64,000 nucleotides of DNA from Nocardia arthritidis NBRC 100137. GTDB lineage: Bacteria; Actinomycetota; Actinomycetes; Mycobacteriales; Mycobacteriaceae. Location of the stretch: NCBI RefSeq assembly GCF_001612765.1, contig NZ_BDBB01000026.1, forward strand, positions 1-64,000. Direction: 5' to 3'. The notes under the pieces were generated by a model. That model saw only the letters and a program-made list of their open reading frames with translations, ran no database searches and was not told the origin of the DNA. Made by a program: the position numbers and the translations under genes. The stretch's first letter is position 1. Each line of letters begins with the position of its first letter. Of this stretch, positions 43,965 through 53,046 are shown one piece after another.

Positions 43965-46574
43965 TCAGCCCTTGCCGCGCCGCGGCCTGCGGGCGGCTTC
44001 GATGCCGACGATGTCGATGACGCTGCGGGGAACCTTCTCGATGATGTCCTCGCGAGTGGTGAGCACCAGTTTCTGGAGTATCGAGGCGACTTGCGCGTCG
44101 ACGGTGCGAACCGAACTTCCGCGCCGGGCGGCGATCGCGGGGTTCGTCCACCCCGCAGCGGCCAACGTCGCCACTTGCTGCTCGGCGGCGGTCAGTTGCA
44201 GCCAGTCTCCGGGCGGCTCCGCTTCGCGGATGTTCTCCCGAGGCGCTGCTTCGATGACGAGCATGCCCAGCGCCAGCCGCTGAACGTCGCCGTCTTCGGG
44301 CCGCAGCCGCGACCCCCGGGCTTTTGCCTCGATGAACCTGTCCGGTCCGAGTATCCGGCGCGCTACTTCGACGGCCTTCGCGGATTCGTCGGCATAGGGG
44401 CCCAGCTTGCCGATGTCGACGCCCAACTTGGTGCGGAGCGCTGCGACTCCCCCGGCCAAGTGCGCGATCTCGATGGCAGGCGCGACGAGCCGATCACGAT
44501 CGGGGTCCTCGCGCGTGCTGAGCGCGTCGGCGATGACGCGCGCCAACGACCAGGTCCGGCACTCCACAACCCACATAGCGCCCCACAGATCACCGGAAGC
44601 GAATTTGTAGGCCAGCGAGGATCGTTCCAGACGCATTGCTTCGTCGGGATCGCCGTGCTTTGTCAGAGCGATCGCTCGGGCGTGTTCGGCCCAGGATTCG
44701 GCGCGTGGCGCAGCGGAAGCACGCGCCGACTCGAGGAACCGATCCGTGAGCTCCAGGGCCTGTTGGCCGGTGCCCAACAGACCCGCGGCCATCGCCGCGT
44801 ACAGTTCGCTCAGTGCCGCACTGCCGGCATTGCCCGCAGCATCGAACGCGGCCCGGGCGCGGGTGAACACGGTGACGGCCCGGGCGTCGCGACGCACGAA
44901 CAGCAGCTCCATCGCCCAGGTGAATTCGACGGCGGCGGGCAAGCCGATGTCCCGCTCGGGCATCTGCCGCCAGTTCTGTCGCTCGGTCTCGTCCGCGAGG
45001 CAGGCGACGACGCAGTCGTCCAGAACGCGCGCGGCGTATTCGTGATCACCCTGCGTGAGGGCCAGCCATGCGATAGCGGCCATTGCTTCGATCTGGCGTT
45101 CGGTGGGCTTCGTGGTCGGCGCACGGGCGGCGTCGAGGCACCGTTGGGTCCATTGGCGCATTCCTCGCAGTGAGCCTCGAATGAAGGGCATCCGCAGGCT
45201 GATCAGGCCGAGGCAGATCTCCAGACCGATGTCGGCCCGGCCGCCGGCCAGGCTGTTCTCGATCGCGGTCAGGGTATCGGCCCACGCCGACCGTGCCCAG
45301 CTCACGTGGCCGTGCTGTCCGTCGGAATGAAACCAATGCGCGGCCGCGTAGGCGATCTTGTCTCGGTAGTAACGAAGATGGCGCTGCGCCAGCCGGGCGG
45401 GTTCGTCGACCTCGGCGGACGAGCGTTCCCGCAATCGCTGCTGTGCATAGACCCGCAGAGTCTCCACCAGGGAATACCGCACGGTTGTCGGGGTGATGTG
45501 CGCGGTCACGAGCGAGTGATCGACAAGAGACTCGAGCAACTCCTCGATGTCCTCGACCGCTGGTCGCGCGTCCGAACCGGATGATGTCGGTTCGTCTGGG
45601 CCGCGGGGGTCGCCCGTACCGCACACAACCTCGATGGCTTCCAGGTCCACGCCCACCTCTACCGAGGCACCGCTGCCATCTTCGTCGGCGTCGGTGTCGT
45701 AGCCCGCCGCGAACACCGACATCCGATCGAAGAGCACACGTTCCTTCTCGGTGCACAACTCATACGACCAGGTGATGACATCGCTGACCCCGCGGTGCCG
45801 CGCGTCGGCCCCGAACCGCGGACCGTGCGACCAGCGCAACCGCGCGTCATCGGCTCGGCCGGTGAGCCCGCGCAAGAGCACCGCGAGCGGTTGATGACGC
45901 AGTCGCGCGGCCGCCAACTGGATGTAGAGAGGATGATTGTCCACGCGGCGGCAGATCTCGGCCGCCGTGGTCATCTGCTCCCTTCCGGTGATCGGGTGAC
46001 CGGTGAGTTCGGCCTGCTGACGGAACAAAGCCACCGCGTGCCGTGGGGCCAGCGGCTGCACCGCGATCAGATGTTCGTCGACCCAGCCGATCGGTTCACG
46101 GCTGGTCGTCACGACGGTCAGCTCGGGCAAGGCATCGAGCAATCTCGCTATCACGACGGCGGCGCTGACGAGTACGTGCTCGCAATTGTCGAGCACCAGC
46201 AAGATTCGTCGCTGCCGCCCGGCCGTGGACAGTCGAGTGAACGTATCGATGAGCAGTTCCCATGCCGATCTTCCGGAAAAGTCGGTCTCGACCACCGACC
46301 GCGCGATCTCCTCCTCGACCGCGGCGGTGTCACTGTCTCTCGCCAACCGCGCCAGCCGCACCCAATAGACCGGCGCGCTCTTGGCTCTGCTGAATCCGCG
46401 CACAGCCTCCGCGGCCAAACGGGTCTTACCGATACCTCCGGGCCCGGTCAACGTGACCAGCCGAGCCTGCTCCAGCAGAAAGAGACTGATCTTCTCCAGC
46501 TCGCCTGCGCGACCGACGAAGTTCGCGGCGGTTGCGGGCAAGCCACCGACGCGATCCCGCCTCCTGATCGTCAC
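43965..46574 (-). CDS. Large ATP-binding LuxR-family regulator (LAL-like)
   Basis: An 869-residue regulator. The N-terminal NTPase has Walker A GPGGIGKTRLA (about 44-54), Walker B ILLVLDNCEH (about 123-132) and a sensor-1-like TTSREPIG. A winged-helix-like region and a long TPR-like helical part (about 380-760) follow, with a C-terminal LuxR helix-turn-helix (LTAAEQQVATLAAAGWTNPAI, TVDAQVASILQKL). It starts at a GTG. Such proteins integrate a ligand with ATP binding to activate nearby genes. Its target is unclear: the neighbours are a convergent flavoprotein and a gene-free stretch. Confidence 0.87.
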   Translation of the reverse strand: MTIRRRDRVGGLPATAANFVGRAGELEKISLFLLEQARLVTLTGPGGIGKTRLAAEAVRGFSRAKSAPVYWVRLARLARDSDTAAVEEEIARSVVETDFSGRSAWELLIDTFTRLSTAGRQRRILLVLDNCEHVLVSAAVVIARLLDALPELTVVTTSREPIGWVDEHLIAVQPLAPRHAVALFRQQAELTGHPITGREQMTTAAEICRRVDNHPLYIQLAAARLRHQPLAVLLRGLTGRADDARLRWSHGPRFGADARHRGVSDVITWSYELCTEKERVLFDRMSVFAAGYDTDADEDGSGASVEVGVDLEAIEVVCGTGDPRGPDEPTSSGSDARPAVEDIEELLESLVDHSLVTAHITPTTVRYSLVETLRVYAQQRLRERSSAEVDEPARLAQRHLRYYRDKIAYAAAHWFHSDGQHGHVSWARSAWADTLTAIENSLAGGRADIGLEICLGLISLRMPFIRGSLRGMRQWTQRCLDAARAPTTKPTERQIEAMAAIAWLALTQGDHEYAARVLDDCVVACLADETERQNWRQMPERDIGLPAAVEFTWAMELLFVRRDARAVTVFTRARAAFDAAGNAGSAALSELYAAMAAGLLGTGQQALELTDRFLESARASAAPRAESWAEHARAIALTKHGDPDEAMRLERSSLAYKFASGDLWGAMWVVECRTWSLARVIADALSTREDPDRDRLVAPAIEIAHLAGGVAALRTKLGVDIGKLGPYADESAKAVEVARRILGPDRFIEAKARGSRLRPEDGDVQRLALGMLVIEAAPRENIREAEPPGDWLQLTAAEQQVATLAAAGWTNPAIAARRGSSVRTVDAQVASILQKLVLTTREDIIEKVPRSVIDIVGIEAARRPRRGKG

Positions 46575-46957
46575 ACGACGTCATCGTAGTCTTCGCGCAT
46601 TGTCGGCGCCGATGGAAGTCGAGGCGGGCAAACTTCCCGTGATCCGGGCCGCGGGTCCGGACGAATGCGACGACAAAGCCGACGTCCTGCCACGATGATC
46701 CCCCTGTCCGAAATCAGCGATCGGCCACGCGACGAACTACCTTTCTCGCGAGCGCCTTCGGCGAGGAACCAGCAGAAGACAGCGACCGGTGTCGCCCTCG
46801 GCGGTAGCGAAGGTGCCCCGCGCCCGGCCTACCGGGCCCGGAACTGGTGGTGCCGGGATACGTAGGTAATCGCAGGCTCGCCATCGGCATCGATCGAGGC
46901 CTACCGATGTGCGACATCACCCTATGCCAGCAGGCTGGAGAGTCGAGGAGGTGAGCG
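46575..46957. other. Gene-free stretch of about 380 bp
   Basis: No frame of interest. It should contain the promoter of the minus-strand LuxR-type gene and that of the DUF4254 gene, whose ribosome site GAGGAGGT lies at 46944-46951. No clear hairpin or dyad was seen. Confidence 0.5.
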
Positions 46958-47494
46958 ATGCATTCGAACGAATGTACATCCACGATCGATCGGTCCGACG
47001 CCTGGTGGCCGGCGACGTCGATGGTGCCCTTGTTGCGGCCCGAGCACTTGTTCCGAGCGATTTCCGGCCACGTCACCAGCCGGATGTCCCTGGTGACATG
47101 GGCACGAGAACTCGGCGACCTGCATGCCGAGCTCATACCATTCCACCGTGTCGGAACCCCGAGGCGAAACGGCTTCGACGGCGAGCAGATCCGCGCGGAA
47201 GTCGACCGGGTCGTCGCCGCGGTCGACGACTGGGCCATCCGCAACGTGCCGTGCCCGAACGGCGCTCGGATGCATACTCACTCACTCGGCGAAGTGATGA
47301 GCCACATGGCCGAAGTGTATGCCGAGGCATGGTGGACGGTTCTGCATACGAAGGACGTCGAGACGCGGCACAGGGTGTGGTTTCACCTGGGCGAGGTGCG
47401 CGAAGGGTATGCGGAATTGGTGGACGAAGTATGCCACCGGCGGCTGCGATTTCCGTCGACGGCGGGTTTGGTGCGGCGACGTCGAGTCGGTTGA
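46958..47494 (+). CDS. DUF4254-domain protein
   Basis: A 178-residue cytoplasmic protein. The middle and end fit DUF4254: LVTWARELGDLHAEL, IRAEVDRVVAAVDDWA, THSLGEVMSHMAEVYAEAWW and the repeating helix VWFHLGEVREGYAELVDEV. The family is all-helical and common in Nocardia, with no established function. The ATG follows a strong GAGGAGGT site. The first 40 residues are not part of the family and may be variable. Confidence 0.7.
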   Translation: MHSNECTSTIDRSDAWWPATSMVPLLRPEHLFRAISGHVTSRMSLVTWARELGDLHAELIPFHRVGTPRRNGFDGEQIRAEVDRVVAAVDDWAIRNVPCPNGARMHTHSLGEVMSHMAEVYAEAWWTVLHTKDVETRHRVWFHLGEVREGYAELVDEVCHRRLRFPSTAGLVRRRRVG

Positions 47495-47588
47495 GGTCTG
47501 CGGCGAACGCGGCAGGCCATTACCGACCGATCCGCCGGCGCCCCGCGTACCGATGACGTCGCTCCACGGACGAACGAATGGTTGAAAC

Positions 47589-47783
47589 ATGATGGAGATT
47601 AATTGCTCACGATGCGGAAGACGCTTGCGGTCGAATAACGACCGCCGTCGACGCATGCATACCGGTTGCGCCGGGCCGACGAAAAGCCCCGTATCGCATC
47701 TCACCTGGGACGACTGGAAAGCGGTCGCAGGCTGGCTCGATCCGAGCGGAAGTAACCGTCCCGGGCAGATCGGATCGGAATAA
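47589..47783 (+). CDS. Small protein with zinc-ribbon-like cysteines
   Basis: A 64-residue frame with a CSRCGRRL pair near the N-terminus and a later HTGC, enough for a Cys3His or Cys4-like zinc site. An aromatic C-terminal segment (LTWDDWKAVAGWLDPSG) follows. The ribosome site is weak (GGTTGAAAC). The strong terminator hairpin 38 bases after its stop supports a real transcript. Lower GC than the flanks. Function unknown. Confidence 0.5.
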   Translation: MMEINCSRCGRRLRSNNDRRRRMHTGCAGPTKSPVSHLTWDDWKAVAGWLDPSGSNRPGQIGSE

Positions 47784-47820
47784 CGTCGCCGAGGCCCGCC
47801 GCGAATCGACTCGGATACGG

Positions 47821-47853
47821 CGGCGCTTGCCGAGATTCCCTCGGCAAGCGCCG
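47821..47853. terminator. Strong bidirectional terminator hairpin
   Basis: CGGCGCTTGCCGAG-ATTCC-CTCGGCAAGCGCCG: a perfect 14-bp stem with a five-base loop, followed by TTTCTCGT. It lies between the small zinc-ribbon gene and the convergent gene ending at 47880. Confidence 0.85.
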
Positions 47854-47879
47854 TTTCTCGTCCGTTTCACAGCGTCGCG

Positions 47880-48656
47880 TCAAGGAGTTCTGATCGACCT
47901 TTCCTCTCGCGATTCACGAGACCGCGTTTCGAGTGCGCCTGCCCTCGTTCCCCGAATGCTACGCAGCCCCGGACTCGCGCCCGACGCCCGCAGGGCCCGT
48001 GCCACGATTATCGGCCCTGGCCTGCGAAATGCCACGCTCCGGGTACCGACCACGGCGGGATTGAAGACTTCGTGCACCAGCACGCTCTGCTGCGTCGAGA
48101 ATATTATCTCGTACACGCGTGCAGCCGCGGCGGCGGGAAAAAGACCGAATGGCCCGCATGTCACGCCGGTGAGGAAGATCCGCCGCCGTTCGAAGGCGCC
48201 GAGACGGCGGATATGGATGCCGAATGGAATACCGTCCGGCGGGATCAAGGTCGCTTCGTCCGCGGCCCGATACGTGATCAGGTTTTCACTGATGATATTG
48301 CCCGCGGCATCCCGCAACCTCGTGTGCCGTACTCTGAGCGGACCGCCGACCGAGTCGCGGAAAACCTCCTGGAATATCCCGAGATCCCTTGTTTCGATGG
48401 TGCGCGAGGGCAATACATCGGCCACGATATTCGATCCGGCGATCTGCTGGAGCAGAAGCGTCGTGGAGCCATCGCCATACAGCAGCATTCGCGTGACCAA
48501 TGGCAGATGGATTTGCGGTGCGAGCTCAGGGTATACGCCCGATTCGGCGGTGGGCGGGTACGCTGCCGTTCCTGCTCGATGTCCGAGAACAGAAGCGGTG
48601 GAGAACGGGGAGAAGTGGCTTCCCAGCCATGCTGCGGTTCGAGTCATGCTGACCAT
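47880..48656 (-). CDS. Chorismate-lyase-like (DUF98/UbiC-fold) protein
   Basis: A protein of about 258 residues. The core resembles the chorismate-lyase-like family: HLPLVTRMLLYGDGSTTLLLQ, then SRTIETRDLGIFQEVF, RVRHTRLRDAAGN (paired strand Arg residues) and ISENLITYRA. In that family an Arg and a Glu bind the substrate carboxylates. The last 30 residues are Arg/Ser-rich and fit no fold. The ATG at 48656 or 48647 is the likely start. GC content is lower than that of the neighbours and codon use less biased, suggesting recent acquisition. The family is assigned by eye only. Confidence 0.5.
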   Translation of the reverse strand: MVSMTRTAAWLGSHFSPFSTASVLGHRAGTAAYPPTAESGVYPELAPQIHLPLVTRMLLYGDGSTTLLLQQIAGSNIVADVLPSRTIETRDLGIFQEVFRDSVGGPLRVRHTRLRDAAGNIISENLITYRAADEATLIPPDGIPFGIHIRRLGAFERRRIFLTGVTCGPFGLFPAAAAARVYEIIFSTQQSVLVHEVFNPAVVGTRSVAFRRPGPIIVARALRASGASPGLRSIRGTRAGALETRSRESREERSIRTP

Positions 48657-49143
48657 CGGCGAGTCTTTCTCAACGGTGCGAAGTAGTCGCAAGGTTAAGA
48701 GCTCTAGGTAGATTCGCCACATCGGTAGCCGCCCGGCGACCCACTCCGCAGGTCACTCCCTCCGCATACGTAGGACCGTCGGCACGAACTCGCGCCGGAC
48801 CGATTCGGGCTCCACGGATCTTCCTGCATCGACGATGCCGGGCGCACGCGGCCACCCCTTGGTTACCGATGTGGCAACTACCCCTATGCGCCGAAGCTTC
48901 TCGTCACCCGTCCACGGCTGCCGCCGACGACGGTGTACACCGATACGGCAACAGTCGCCCTTCCCGACTGCGCCGCGGGTTCTCGCGCCCATCGACGAAC
49001 TCGTACGCATCACCGAGGCGGCGATATCGGCCGCCGCGACGACCAGGCCGCAGCCGGACCAGGCCGGTCGGCGAACGAGGTAGGGTTAGCTCCATGAACA
49101 CTCAAAGGTTGCGAATCTGCCGCGATTTGTGTGTTGTGATGTT
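48657..49143. other. Gene-free stretch of about 490 bp
   Basis: Divergent leader between the chorismate-lyase-like gene and the STAS gene. Short frames exist, but none has a ribosome site or family. The last 60 bases, before the GTG at 49144, are AT-richer and should hold the STAS promoter. Confidence 0.5.
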
Positions 49144-49524
49144 GTGACCAACACTTCCGGAGACGCGTATCCCCTCGCGGACACGATGACCACCACGGTC
49201 GCGGCGCACGACGGCGCGACGGTGCTGACGGTGGCCGGCGAGGTCGATCTGGCGACAGCCCCCGCGCTGGAGAACGCGATCGATGCCATTCTCAGCGGCA
49301 AGCCCGCGGCCCTGATCATCGACCTCACCTCGGTCAGCTTCCTCGCCTCGGCGGGCATGGCGACGCTCGTGGCAGCCCACCAGCGCGCGGGCTCGACTAC
49401 CTCGATCGCGGTCGTCGCGGAGGGCCCGGCGACCAGCAGGCAGCTGAAGATGACCAGCCTGGATCAGGTGTTCGCGCTGCATTCGACGCTGGACGCCGCG
49501 CTGGCGGCGCTCCGCCGGAGATGA
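49144..49524 (+). CDS. STAS-domain anti-sigma-factor antagonist
   Basis: A 126-residue SpoIIAA/RsbV-type protein. The STAS core has VLTVAGEVDLATAPALENAI and the phosphorylation loop DLTSVSFLASAGMATL, where the Ser of LASAGM is the expected regulatory site. The start may be the GTG at 49144 or the ATG at 49186. Such proteins release a sigma factor when unphosphorylated. No kinase or phosphatase is adjacent; the fused phosphatase-kinase at 13555 is the only one in the window and a candidate partner (inference). Confidence 0.85.
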   Translation: MTNTSGDAYPLADTMTTTVAAHDGATVLTVAGEVDLATAPALENAIDAILSGKPAALIIDLTSVSFLASAGMATLVAAHQRAGSTTSIAVVAEGPATSRQLKMTSLDQVFALHSTLDAALAALRRR

Positions 49525-49532
49525 CCCCCGCT

Positions 49533-49565
49533 GCTGCCGCCGTCGCACCCGGCGACGGCGGCAGC
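49533..49565. terminator. GC-rich terminator hairpin after the STAS gene
   Basis: GCTGCCGCCGTCGC-ACCCG-GCGACGGCGGCAGC: a perfect 14-bp stem with a five-base loop in the 49-bp convergent gap between the STAS gene and the LLM oxidoreductase gene. No T-run on the plus strand beyond CCTTGT. Confidence 0.8.
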
Positions 49566-49573
49566 GCCTTGTC

Positions 49574-50611
49574 TCAGACCAGTTCGCGCAACTGTTCGAT
49601 CAGCTTGACGCGCTCGGCGGCGGTGCCCGCCATCGGCACCACGTTGAGGACCGTGACGCCGGCCTCCCTGAACGCCGCGACCCGCTCCTTGACGTAGCCG
49701 GCCGGACCGACCAGGGAGATGTCCCGGACCAGCTGGTCCGGCACCGCCTTGGTCGCGGCCTCCTTCTCCCCCGCCAGGTACAGCTCCTGGATGCGGTCGG
49801 CTTCGGCGCCGTAACCGTACTTCGTGGCCAAGGTGTGGTAGAAGTTCTTGCCCTTGGCTCCCATGCCGCCGATGTAGAGCGCCAGATGCGGCTTCACGAA
49901 CTCCAGCAGCGGTTCGACGTTGTCCCCGATGGCCAGCGCCGGGCCTGCGTAGACGTCCAGGTCACCGAGGAGCGGATCGCGCTTGGCGAGACCGGCGGTG
50001 AGCGAGTCCGCCCACACCTCCTTCGCCTTCTCCGGCAGGAAGAAGATCGGCTGCCACCCCTCGGCGATCTCGGCGGCCAGTTCCACGTTCTTCGGGCCGA
50101 GCGCGGCCAGCAGCACCGGAATGCGCTCGCGCACCGGGTGGTTGATCAGCTTGAGCGGCTTACCGAGGCCGGTGCCCCGGTCGGCGGGCAGCGGGATCTG
50201 GTAGTACTTGCCCTGGTATTCCAGGCGCTCGCGCCGCCAGACCTTCCGGCAGATCTCCACCAGTTCGCGGGTGCGGCCGATCGGCGCGTCGTAGGGCACG
50301 CCGTGGAAGCCCTCGATCACCTGCGGGCCCGACGCGCCCAGCCCGAGCACGTAGCGTCCGTCGGAGACGAAGTCCAGGCCCGCCGCGGTCATGGCGGTCA
50401 GGCTCGGTGTGCGCGTGTAGAGCTGCAGGATGCCGGAGGCCAGCTGCAGGGTGGTGGTCTTGGCGGCCAGGTAACCGAGCGCGCTCACCGCGTCGAACGA
50501 GTACGCCTCGGGCACGAACACGATGTCCAGGCCCGCCCGCTCGAGGTCGGCGACTTCGGCCGCCGCCTCTTTGAAGCCCCCCGAGTAGTTGATGCTCAAT
50601 CCGATCCGCAT
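49574..50611 (-). CDS. F420-dependent LLM-class oxidoreductase (TIGR03559-like)
   Basis: A 345-residue luciferase-like protein starting at RIGLSINYSGGF. It has LDIVFVPEAYSFDAVSALGYLA, LASGILQLYTRTPSLTAMTAA, RYVLGLGASGPQVIEGFHGV and a later PVLLAALGPKNVELAAEIAEG, the typical F420-type pattern. The ATG at 50611 is preferred to one 13 codons upstream, by homology. The substrate is unknown. It shares the left terminator with the STAS gene and is divergent from the cyclodeaminase-like gene. Confidence 0.88.
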   Translation of the reverse strand: MRIGLSINYSGGFKEAAAEVADLERAGLDIVFVPEAYSFDAVSALGYLAAKTTTLQLASGILQLYTRTPSLTAMTAAGLDFVSDGRYVLGLGASGPQVIEGFHGVPYDAPIGRTRELVEICRKVWRRERLEYQGKYYQIPLPADRGTGLGKPLKLINHPVRERIPVLLAALGPKNVELAAEIAEGWQPIFFLPEKAKEVWADSLTAGLAKRDPLLGDLDVYAGPALAIGDNVEPLLEFVKPHLALYIGGMGAKGKNFYHTLATKYGYGAEADRIQELYLAGEKEAATKAVPDQLVRDISLVGPAGYVKERVAAFREAGVTVLNVVPMAGTAAERVKLIEQLRELV

Positions 50612-50757
50612 AGCACTCAACATAACGGCGGGTACGTCCCGGCCGCGCACCGGCCGGGTGCCAGCCCGGCCGGTGTGGTCACGCCCGAGGCGGCGACGCC
50701 ACGGGGTAGCGTCTACTCGTAGTCCTTCCTCGCCGTAGAACGAAAGGCAATACGCAC

Positions 50758-51417
50758 GTGTCGCAGCCCAGCTCGTCGTCCACGGAAACTGCGCCGTCCT
50801 CCGGCGAGGTCACCCTCGCGCAGTACCTGGGCGATCTGGCCGCCAAGATTCCCGCTCCGGGCGGCGGCGCGGTCGCGGCGTTGCACGCCGCGCAGGGTGC
50901 CGCGCTCGTCGCGATGGTCGCGCGCTACACCACTCGCGCCAAGGACGCCGAGAACCGGCCGGTGATCGACCGGATCATCGAGGCCGCCGACGCGGCGCGC
51001 GAGCGCGCGCTAGCGCTGGCCGCCGCCGACGCCGACGCGTTCACCGCCGTCGGCGCCGCCTACAAGCTGCCCAAGGACACCCCGGAGGATCTCGCCGCCC
51101 GCACCGCGGCGATCAATGCCGCGCTGATCGAAGCCGCCCGCGTGCCCGCCGAGGTCGTCGACGAGGCCGACGAGGTGCTGTCGCTGGCCGCGGAGCTGTT
51201 CCCGATCGGGAATCCGAACGTCGTCACCGATATCGGCGCGGCCGCCGACGCCTGCCGCGCCGCCGCGACCACCTCGCAGCTCAACATCGAGATCAACGTG
51301 GCATCGCTGCCCGCCGCCGACGGTGACCGGTTCGCCGCGGTCCTGGTGCGGATCGAGGAGCTGACCGCGCGGGCGGACGCCCTGCACGCCGACGTCGTAC
51401 ACGCTGTCCGCCGATAG
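50758..51417 (+). CDS. Cyclodeaminase/cyclohydrolase-family protein (FchA-like)
   Basis: A 219-residue protein of the formiminotransferase-cyclodeaminase C-terminal family. The folate-binding start of the fold is LAAKIPAPGGGAVAALHAAQGAALVAMVARYT, and later come DADAFTAVGAAYKLPKDT and IGNPNVVTDIGAAADACRAA. Members either open formimino-folate (cyclodeaminase) or act as methenyl-tetrahydrofolate cyclohydrolase (FchA). A histidine-degradation partner is absent nearby, and a FolD-like dehydrogenase without its cyclohydrolase Lys lies at 55413, so the FchA role is attractive (inference). GTG start, leader of 146 bases. Confidence 0.8.
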   Translation: MSQPSSSSTETAPSSGEVTLAQYLGDLAAKIPAPGGGAVAALHAAQGAALVAMVARYTTRAKDAENRPVIDRIIEAADAARERALALAAADADAFTAVGAAYKLPKDTPEDLAARTAAINAALIEAARVPAEVVDEADEVLSLAAELFPIGNPNVVTDIGAAADACRAAATTSQLNIEINVASLPAADGDRFAAVLVRIEELTARADALHADVVHAVRR

Positions 51418-51452
51418 CCGCGCGATCGCTCCGGTCGCGCAAGCGCCGACCG

Positions 51453-52355
51453 TCAGGCGGGCGGATCCCAGGCGACCAGCACGACCTTGCCGCGCACCCG
51501 CCCCGATTCGCTGAGTTCGTGCGCCTTCGCGGCGTCCGCGAGGGGCAGCACGTGGTCGATCGTCGCGCGCAGACGACCGCGCTCGACCATGGTGGTGATC
51601 TCACGCAGTGACACCGTGGACGGTTCGACATAGAACCGCTCGTAACGCGGGTCGGCTTCCGCGTCCGAACCCTGGGTGTCGATCAACCGGCCGTCGGGAC
51701 GCAGCACCGGGAGAGATCGGGACCCGTACGCGCCGCCGACCAGATCGAGCACGATGTCGACGTCGCGCACCGCGGCGCCGAAATCGACCGCGGTGTAGTC
51801 GATCACCTCGTCGGCGCCGAGACCGCGCAGGTACTCATGGTTGACCGCACGCGCGGTGCCGATCACGTGCGCGCCGCGATGTCGGGCGATCTGCACCGCC
51901 AGATGTCCGACGCCTCCCGCGGCCGCTTGCACCAGCACGCGCTGCCCGGCACCGAGCGCGGCCAGGGCCTGCCAGGCGGTCAGCGCCGCCGTCGGCAGCG
52001 CCGCCGCCTGTGCCAGGTCGATGTTCCTCGGCGCCGGGGCCAGCGTGTGCGCTTGCGCCACAACGTATTCCGCGTTCGCTCCGCCGAACACCATCCCGTA
52101 CACGGGAGCGCCGATCGCGAACCGGTCCACCCCGGCACCGAGTTCCTCGACGACACCCGCCACATCGAGTCCCAGCGTCAGCGGTGGCTCGCCGAGCGTC
52201 CCGATCAGTCCAGCGCGCACCTTCCAATCGGCTGCGTTGACGCTGGTCGCGGCAACCCGCACCAGCACCTCCCCCGGGCCGGGCCGCGGCCGATCCACCT
52301 CGACCACCTCGAGGACTTCCGGGCCACCGAATGCGTACTGCGTGATTGCGAGCAT
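51453..52355 (-). CDS. NADP-dependent quinone-oxidoreductase-like MDR protein
   Basis: A 300-residue medium-chain dehydrogenase/reductase of the zinc-free type. It has the GroES-like start (RPGPGEVLVRVAATSVNAADWKV), LGLDVAGVVEELG, and the nucleotide-binding AAAGGVGHLAVQIARHRGAHV, then DVDIVLDLVGG. No structural zinc cysteines. It reduces quinones or enones with NADPH in characterised relatives. It is divergent from an HxlR regulator 66 bases away, a frequent partner that senses the same electrophiles. Confidence 0.87.
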   Translation of the reverse strand: MLAITQYAFGGPEVLEVVEVDRPRPGPGEVLVRVAATSVNAADWKVRAGLIGTLGEPPLTLGLDVAGVVEELGAGVDRFAIGAPVYGMVFGGANAEYVVAQAHTLAPAPRNIDLAQAAALPTAALTAWQALAALGAGQRVLVQAAAGGVGHLAVQIARHRGAHVIGTARAVNHEYLRGLGADEVIDYTAVDFGAAVRDVDIVLDLVGGAYGSRSLPVLRPDGRLIDTQGSDAEADPRYERFYVEPSTVSLREITTMVERGRLRATIDHVLPLADAAKAHELSESGRVRGKVVLVAWDPPA

Positions 52356-52421
52356 GTACCGATTCTGTGGCTACCTGGTACCTTTCGGGAAGAAGGCACT
52401 TTCTTGATACCGAGGTTCCCG

Positions 52422-52850
52422 ATGGATACCGCCTGTAACCGGCCGGATACCGGCAGCCTGGTCGAGAGCTACCTGCATCACTGCCCCGCGCGGGAGGTGC
52501 TGGCCGTTCTCGCCGACAAGTGGGTGATGCTGGTGCTGAGCGTTCTGCGCTCCCATGCCGGGCCGATCCGCTTCAACGAATTGCGCCGGCGCCTCGACGG
52601 CATCACTCAGAAGATGCTCACCCGAACCCTGCGCAACTTGGAGCGGGAGGGCCTCATCCGCCGGGCGGTCTACCCCACGGTGCCGCCCCGGGTGGATTAT
52701 TCGCTCACCGAACTCGGTGCGAGCATCGGTGCGATCAGTCATGCCATGGGCGTCTGGGCCGTCGAACATCAGGATCGAATCCTGGCCGCGCGAGCGGAAT
52801 TCGACGCGCGAGCCGCAGCCGAACCGCAACCGCTGGGGCTCACACACTGA
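52422..52850 (+). CDS. HxlR-family transcriptional regulator
   Basis: A 142-residue HxlR winged-helix protein. It begins with CPAREVLAVLADKWVMLVLSVL, where the Cys is the usual redox-sensing residue, then RFNELRRRLDGITQKMLTRTLRNLEREGLI and VDYSLTELG. The ATG follows a GAGG site. The spacer to the divergent oxidoreductase has TACC/GGTA half-sites (GTACC at 52356, GGTAC at 52377). Control of that oxidoreductase by aldehyde or quinone stress is likely from the family. Confidence 0.87.
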   Translation: MDTACNRPDTGSLVESYLHHCPAREVLAVLADKWVMLVLSVLRSHAGPIRFNELRRRLDGITQKMLTRTLRNLEREGLIRRAVYPTVPPRVDYSLTELGASIGAISHAMGVWAVEHQDRILAARAEFDARAAAEPQPLGLTH

Positions 52851-53046
52851 CCGGATCGTCGGACTCCGCGCCTGCGGCATCCGAGCGACTCGCTGCCGTT
52901 TCGAACGGGCGGGGTGGGGTACGCGATCATTGGTGGGCTTGCCCCGATCACAACCGGACCATGGACCGGTTCTATCCATGGCCGAGTTGATCATGGGGGC
53001 CTAAAATGTTCCTTGCCTACCACACCAGCTCGAAGGGGTGGACGCC

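Noticed and set aside
43779..45173. Plus-strand 464-codon frame opposite the LuxR-type regulator
   Set aside because: Antisense shadow; no ribosome site and no conserved motifs, while the minus-strand protein has Walker and LuxR motifs.
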